From Acidobacteriota bacterium (lineage in GTDB: Bacteria > Acidobacteriota > Terriglobia > Acidiferrales > UBA7541), in contig JAKASX010000016.1 of the NCBI GenBank assembly GCA_021818865.1, positions 1 to 49,100 of the forward strand: a stretch of DNA of 49,100 bases, in the 5' to 3' direction. The first letter of the stretch is position 1, and each line of letters begins with the position of its first letter. The notes beneath the pieces are model-generated. The model was not told where the DNA came from, ran no database searches, and saw only the letters and a program-made list of their open reading frames with translations. Below are positions 44,557 to 49,100 of this stretch, piece by piece. A program made the position numbers and the translations under genes.

Positions 44557-46809
44557 TCAGCGGAGAATTTGCGCGTGCGCGGCGGCGATGGCGGCCATAT
44601 TCACGATTTCCTCGACGGTGGCGCCGCGCTGCAAGACGTGAACCGGTTTTGACAATCCCACCAGAATCGGGCCGAGGCCTTCGACACCGCCGATGCGAAG
44701 CATCAGTTTGTAAGCGATGTTCGCCGAGCCGAGATCGGGGAAAACGAGGACGTTTGCCCCGCCGCGGAGCGTGGAGAACGGATACTCCTTGGCCATCACG
44801 TCGGACATGAGGGCGGTATCGGCCATCACTTCGCCATCGATCACGAGCGACGGATGGGACTGTTTGACGAGTTCCGCGGCCCGGCGGACTTTTTCGGCGA
44901 GCGGATGGCGCGTGCTGCCGAAATTCGAGAAGGAAAGCATGGCGACGCGCGGCTCGAAATCGAAATCGCGCGCGACTTCGGCGGCGAGAGTGGCAATTTC
45001 GGCGAGGTCGCGGGCGTCCGGCTCGATGTTGACGGTGGTATCGGCGAAGAACAAGACACGGTCCTTGGTGAGGATCACGTAGACGCCGGCGACGCGATGA
45101 ACGTTTTCGCGCGTGCGGATAATCTGGAGCGCCGGGCGAATCGTATCGGGATAATGCTGCGAAACGCCGGCGACGAAGCCATCGGCGTCTCCCATGTGCA
45201 CCATCATCGCGCCGAACGCGTTGGGATTGAGCATGGCGTCGGCGGCTTCCGTTTGCGTGATGCCGCGGCGCTGGCGCAGACGGTAATACTCCTCGACGTA
45301 TTCGGGCATGCGGGAGAACGACGAGGGCTCGACGATTCTGGCGTCGAGGCCGCCGAGGCCGATTCGATCGAGCGTGGCTTCGATCGCAACGTGGCGGCCG
45401 ACGAGAATCGGGCGGGCGATGCGCTCGGAAACCAGGTGGCTGGCGGCGCGAATGATTTTTTCGTGTTCCCCTTCGGAGAAAACGATCTGTTTGGGCGCGG
45501 TGCGGGCGCGATGGCGGACGCCCTGCATGACTTCGTAGGTGCGGCCGAGGCGGCGCGAAAGTTCCTCGGCGTATTCATCGAGGTCCACGCGCGACTGCGC
45601 GACGCCGGTTTCCATGGCGGCTTTCGCGACCGCGACGGGTTCGCGAATCAGGACGCGGGGATCGAACGGCTTGGGAATGATGTAGTCGGGACCGAAACGC
45701 AAGGTGCCGACGCCGTAGGCGCTGAGAACGGCGTCGGGCACGTCCTCGCGAGCGAGAGCGGCCAGCGCGCGCGTGGCGGCGATTTCCATCTCGTGATTGA
45801 TGGTGCGGGCGCGGACGTCGAGCGCGCCGCGAAAGATGAACGGAAAACCGAGAACGTTATTCACCTGATTCGGATAATCGGAGCGGCCGGTGGCCATGAT
45901 GACGTCGGAGCGTGCGGCTTTCGCGTCTTCGTAGCTGATTTCAGGGATGGGATTGGCCATGGCGAAAACGATCGGGCGGTCGGCCATGGAGCGGACCATG
46001 TCCTGCGTCACGCAATTGCCCACGGAAACGCCGACGAAAACGTCGGCGCCGCGAAATGCGTCCGCGAGCGTGCGGGCCTCGGTGCGGGCGGCGAGGCGCT
46101 GCTTGTACGGGTTCATGCCTTCGGTGCGGCCGGCGTAGACAACACCCTTGGTGTCGCAGAGGATTACGTTTTCGCGTTTGACGCCGAGGCGGATGTAATG
46201 CTCGGCGCAGGCGATGCCGGAAGCGCCGGCGCCGTTGAAGACGACCTTGATTTTATCGATCGGTTTGCCCGCCAGTTCGACCGCGTTGAGGAGCGCCGCG
46301 CCGGAAATGATGGCGGTGCCGTGCTGATCGTCGTGCATGACGGGAATCGCGAGTTTCCGGCGGAGGGTCTCCTCGATATAGAAGCATTCGGGAGCCTTGA
46401 TGTCCTCGAGATTGATGCCGCCGACGGTGGTCTGGAGCAGTTCGCAGAACTTGATCACGTCGTCGGGATTTTCGGAATTGACTTCCAGATCGAACACGTC
46501 GATGTCGGCGAAGCGCTTGAACAGGACGCCTTTTCCTTCCATCACGGGTTTCGCGGCGAGCGGCCCGATATTGCCGAGGCCGAGGACGGCCGTGCCGTTC
46601 GAGACGACGGCGACCAGGTTGCCGCGGGCGGTGTAATCAAAAACGGATTCGGGTTTCGAAGCGATTTCGAGGCAGGGCTCGGCGACGCCGGGCGTATACG
46701 CGAGGCTCAGGTCCCATTGCGTGCGGCAAGGTTTTGTGGCGACGACTTCGATTTTGCCGCGGCGCCCGCGGCGGTGGTATTCGAGCGCGTCCTGTTTGGA
46801 AATATCCAT
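44557..46809 (-). CDS. maeB: NADP-dependent malic enzyme with phosphotransacetylase-like domain
   Basis: 750 residues, the usual MaeB length. The malic enzyme half (1-430) has [12 protein letters not shown], the metal/catalytic stretch [12 protein letters not shown] and MHDDQHGTA, and a nucleotide fold [11 protein letters not shown]. The C-terminal half (about 430-750) is phosphotransacetylase-like ([46 protein letters not shown]), thought to be regulatory rather than catalytic. It decarboxylates malate to pyruvate, making NADPH. AGGGAGGG lies 12 nt before the ATG. It follows citrate synthase on the same strand with a 163-bp gap. Confidence 0.95.
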   Translation of the reverse strand: MDISKQDALEYHRRGRRGKIEVVATKPCRTQWDLSLAYTPGVAEPCLEIASKPESVFDYTARGNLVAVVSNGTAVLGLGNIGPLAAKPVMEGKGVLFKRFADIDVFDLEVNSENPDDVIKFCELLQTTVGGINLEDIKAPECFYIEETLRRKLAIPVMHDDQHGTAIISGAALLNAVELAGKPIDKIKVVFNGAGASGIACAEHYIRLGVKRENVILCDTKGVVYAGRTEGMNPYKQRLAARTEARTLADAFRGADVFVGVSVGNCVTQDMVRSMADRPIVFAMANPIPEISYEDAKAARSDVIMATGRSDYPNQVNNVLGFPFIFRGALDVRARTINHEMEIAATRALAALAREDVPDAVLSAYGVGTLRFGPDYIIPKPFDPRVLIREPVAVAKAAMETGVAQSRVDLDEYAEELSRRLGRTYEVMQGVRHRARTAPKQIVFSEGEHEKIIRAASHLVSERIARPILVGRHVAIEATLDRIGLGGLDARIVEPSSFSRMPEYVEEYYRLRQRRGITQTEAADAMLNPNAFGAMMVHMGDADGFVAGVSQHYPDTIRPALQIIRTRENVHRVAGVYVILTKDRVLFFADTTVNIEPDARDLAEIATLAAEVARDFDFEPRVAMLSFSNFGSTRHPLAEKVRRAAELVKQSHPSLVIDGEVMADTALMSDVMAKEYPFSTLRGGANVLVFPDLGSANIAYKLMLRIGGVEGLGPILVGLSKPVHVLQRGATVEEIVNMAAIAAAHAQILR

Positions 46810-46972
46810 TGCTGCGTTCCCTCCCTGGGAACGGAGTTTTCCGCTGCGGTGAACGGGTAGGCCGCCAGCGCGATGCCTGGCGCGGCGCGAAAGGCTCTCG
46901 CACCGCGCCGTTTCTCAATTTGCGCTGCGCCGGGCCGCATGGCACGGAACGGCGCGCTTCCCTTCCCCGCGT

Positions 46973-48286
46973 TCAGCGCGAAGCCGCAGCTGCTTTGCCG
47001 GCGCGCTTTTCCATCGCCACGAATTTGCGCTCGTCGTGGCCGACGTAGATCTGCCGCGGCCGCGCAATTTTCTGCTCGGGATCTTCGATCAGTTCCTGCC
47101 ATTGGGCCAGCCAGCCCACCGTGCGCGGAATCGCGAAAAGCACGGTGAACATTTCCGGCTTGAATCCCATGGCCTGGTAAATGATCCCGGAATAGAAATC
47201 GACGTTCGGATACAGCTTGCGCTGAATGAAATATTCGTCTTCCAGCGCGATCTTTTCGAGTTCGAGCGCGATGTCGAGTTTCGGATTGCGGCCGGTGACT
47301 TCGAAGACGCGATCGGCGGTCCATTTGATGATGCGGGCGCGCGGATCGTAGTTCTTGTAGACGCGATGGCCGAAGCCCATCAGCTTGCCGTGGCCCGCTT
47401 TCACGCGATCCACGTATTCCCGGACGCGATCCTTCGAGCCGATTTCGTCGAGCATCTTCAGCACCGCTTCGTTGGCGCCGCCATGGAGCGGGCCGCTGAG
47501 CGCGGCGGCGGCAGCGGCGGTCGAAACGTAAGGATCGGCTTCCGAGCTGCCCACCGAGCGCATCACATTGGTGCTGCAATTCTGCTCGTGATCGGCGTGG
47601 AGGATGAAGAGAACGTCGAGGGCGCGGGCCAGAGCCGGATGAGCCTGATATTTCGGCTCGACCATTTTCCAGAGCATGTTCATGAAATTTTCGGCGTAGT
47701 TCAGGTCGTTATCGGGATAGACGTAGGGATAGCCGAGGCTGTGGCGATAGGTGTAGGCGGCGATCGTGGGCACCTTGCCGATCAGCCGGCCGATCTGGAG
47801 GCGGCGCGAAGCGGCGTCGCGGACGTTGCGCGCTTCGGGATAGAGCGTCGAGAGCGCGGCGACGGTGCTGATGAACATGGCCATCGGATGGGCGTTGGGA
47901 CTGAACCCCTCGAGGAACTTTTTCGTGGTTTCATGCAGCATCGTGTGGTGCGTGATTTCGTGCACCCAGCTCGCGAGTTCCGTTTCGCTGGGCAATTCGC
48001 CGAAGAGCAAGAGATACGCGACCTCGAGAAACGTGCAGTTTTCCGCCAGATCCTCGATCGGATAGCCGCGATAGCGCAGGATACCGCGATCGCCGTCAAT
48101 GTAGGTGACCGCGCTCTGGCACGAAGCGGTGTTCAGAAACGCCGGATCGTAGCTCATCACGCCGAAATCCTTGCCGTCGGTCTTGATTTTCCGCAGATCC
48201 ATGGCGCGAATGGCGCCCTTGAAAAATGGAACTTCGTAAGTTGCTTTCGTGCGATCGTCCAAAATTCTCAAAACATCTTCACCCAT
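46973..48286 (-). CDS. gltA: Citrate synthase
   Basis: 437 residues, type II bacterial length. Catalytic motifs are present: HGGANEAVL, GFGHRVYK and the Asp in NVDFYSGII. The N-terminus has the small extra domain (YDPAFLNTASCQSAVTYIDGD) of hexameric enzymes. I start at ATG 48286 (MGEDVLRIL); GGAG lies 14 nt upstream, rather far, and a longer frame has no better start. It condenses acetyl-CoA and oxaloacetate at the entry of the TCA cycle. It is next to malic enzyme, which fits a carbon-flow pairing. Confidence 0.95.
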   Translation of the reverse strand: MGEDVLRILDDRTKATYEVPFFKGAIRAMDLRKIKTDGKDFGVMSYDPAFLNTASCQSAVTYIDGDRGILRYRGYPIEDLAENCTFLEVAYLLLFGELPSETELASWVHEITHHTMLHETTKKFLEGFSPNAHPMAMFISTVAALSTLYPEARNVRDAASRRLQIGRLIGKVPTIAAYTYRHSLGYPYVYPDNDLNYAENFMNMLWKMVEPKYQAHPALARALDVLFILHADHEQNCSTNVMRSVGSSEADPYVSTAAAAAALSGPLHGGANEAVLKMLDEIGSKDRVREYVDRVKAGHGKLMGFGHRVYKNYDPRARIIKWTADRVFEVTGRNPKLDIALELEKIALEDEYFIQRKLYPNVDFYSGIIYQAMGFKPEMFTVLFAIPRTVGWLAQWQELIEDPEQKIARPRQIYVGHDERKFVAMEKRAGKAAAASR

Positions 48287-48819
48287 GTGAAAAATGGCTC
48301 CTTTCCGAAAAAATCCGCCGGCGGCCGTTTCACGCGCTCCCAAGCGCCACAAAGCCAAATAGGGGCGCAACCGGCGCCGAATGGTCGCAGTTCAGTAAGA
48401 GCGCCCGGTGCGAACCAGGGCCGCACCGCCTCGCCTGACACTCTCCCCTTTTCGTTTCCAGCACACAGATTGCCAGGAAGCGGAGCGGGCGCTGCGCTAA
48501 GCCCCGTCGGCGCTGGGATTTATGAGCGAGGCGCGCCGGGCGCGCTGCGCGTTTGCGCCAAATCGCCGAAACCCATGCGTAATTTCGCCCGTTCGCGCGC
48601 GGACGCTCGACAGGAGACGTGCGTGGTGCGGCGCAGACAGTGTTTCGTTTGTTGATTCCACAACTCTTATCCAAGGCGGAATTTCGGCCGCGCTGTGGCA
48701 CGGGGCGTGCCACCAGGAAACATCAGATTCATCCGCACTCAGTCACTTCCCGCGAATCGCGCGGCCGGGCCATTCGAACAGCTGGGGCGTTTCCGCGCAA
48801 TTCGCTACACGGCCGAGAA
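48287..48819. other. 533-bp divergent intergenic region
   Basis: It lies between citrate synthase and the CooC-like gene and should hold both promoters. The only clear structure is a perfect hairpin GTGGCACG-GGG-CGTGCCAC at 48695-48713. Small open frames here have neither SD nor protein-like composition. No known RNA is recognised. Confidence 0.4.
48695..48713. repeat. Perfect hairpin GTGGCACG/CGTGCCAC
   Basis: 8-bp perfect stem with a GGG loop. It resembles the GGCACGGC/GCCGTGCC hairpin at 44390 in its first bases. It may be a REP-type unit or part of a leader. Confidence 0.45.
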
Positions 48820-49100
48820 ATGAAAATCGCCATCACCGGCAAAGGCGGGGTGGGCAAAACGACGTTTACCGCGCTCGTCGCCTATGCGTTTGCGGCCGAG
48901 GGCCATTCGGTGCTCGCGATCGACGCCGATCCGGCGCCATCGCTTGGCGCGGCGCTGGGATTTCCCGAGCAGGCGCTGCGCGAGCTGCGGCCAATCGCCG
49001 AAATGAAGGAATTCATCGCCGAGCGCACCGGGCAGAATCCGGACGAATCGGGCGGGTACGTGACGCTGAATCCCCGCGTGGACGATATCCCTGAAAAATT
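48820..49100 (+). CDS. CooC/ParA-like P-loop ATPase, 3' truncated by window
   Basis: From ATG 48820 the frame reads MKIAITGKGGVGKTT, a deviant Walker A (GKGGVGKTT), and then VLAIDADPAPSLGAALGFP, the Walker A' region typical of CooC-type carbon monoxide dehydrogenase nickel-insertion ATPases. No stop occurs before the window ends (93 codons). CooC-like proteins also occur without CO dehydrogenase, so the partner must be sought downstream. The start lacks a strong SD (GGCCGAG). Confidence 0.8.
   Translation, partial: MKIAITGKGGVGKTTFTALVAYAFAAEGHSVLAIDADPAPSLGAALGFPEQALRELRPIAEMKEFIAERTGQNPDESGGYVTLNPRVDDIPEK

Noticed and set aside
44854-46860. A 668-residue plus-strand open frame opposite malic enzyme
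   Set aside because: Antisense shadow; maeB on the minus strand explains the whole interval.
47036-48655. A 539-residue plus-strand open frame opposite citrate synthase
   Set aside because: Shadow of gltA; no protein-like features.
48330-48713. A 127-residue gene in the gap upstream of citrate synthase
   Set aside because: No SD, Arg/Ala-rich composition, and overlap with the expected promoter region.

Overview
The window is GC-rich, gene-dense bacterial DNA with no rRNA, tRNA, CRISPR array or recognisable transposase. It most likely comes from an Acidobacteriota genome. The grounds are the pairing of a SigX6-type ECF sigma factor with large TPR serine/threonine kinases, a long BNR/sortilin-like exported protein, several small exported proteins of no known family, and the use of TTG and GTG starts behind strong Shine-Dalgarno sites. 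This assignment is inference, not a database match.

Layout. Positions 1-4715 (minus strand) hold a lipid/envelope cluster: a polysaccharide deacetylase, a zinc-ribbon protein, a dead-HAD/fatty acyl reductase fusion, a second reductase and the first codons of a further gene. Positions 4942-10765 (plus) hold an S9 peptidase, a two-gene exported module (small Cys-rich protein plus propeller-like protein) and an MscS channel. Positions 10950-12527 (minus) hold an SPFH protein and a DUF4258/YgiT toxin-antitoxin pair. Positions 12798-22354 (plus) hold a site-2 protease with CBS domains, a two-component system, and a TolC/adaptor/RND efflux operon. Positions 22400-32900 are an accessory region built from repeated and decaying copies of one cassette: ECF sigma gene, TPR kinase, and divergent exported proteins behind a shared leader. 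Positions 32945-37590 (minus) are a cytochrome c oxidase operon in the order II-I-III-III-IV-small protein. Positions 37832-43000 hold a 1037-aa BNR protein, a second copy of the Cys-rich/propeller module, and a truncated repeat of the BNR gene start. Positions 43197-44219 hold one exported protein flanked by inverted repeats. Positions 44557-48286 (minus) hold malic enzyme and citrate synthase. At 48820 a CooC-like P-loop ATPase starts and runs off the end.

How the genes fit together. The metabolic parts are ordinary: citrate synthase and malic enzyme, an aa3-type oxidase, and an efflux pump downstream of a two-component system. The unusual part is 22.4-32.9 kb. Four copies of the same sigma-factor start and leader can be read. 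One sits on an intact sigma gene. Two sit on sigma genes whose interior has been deleted, and one is cut off after 17 codons. Next to these leaders are four intact exported protein genes and one broken one. Two kinases share nearly the same kinase domain, but only one keeps its membrane helix.

A second unusual theme is the Cys-rich/propeller module, present at 7.1-8.7 kb and again at 41.1-42.7 kb. Each copy has a homopolymer (14 C or 9 T) inside its apparent promoter spacer, which suggests phase-variable expression. The second copy lies between two direct repeats of the BNR gene start.
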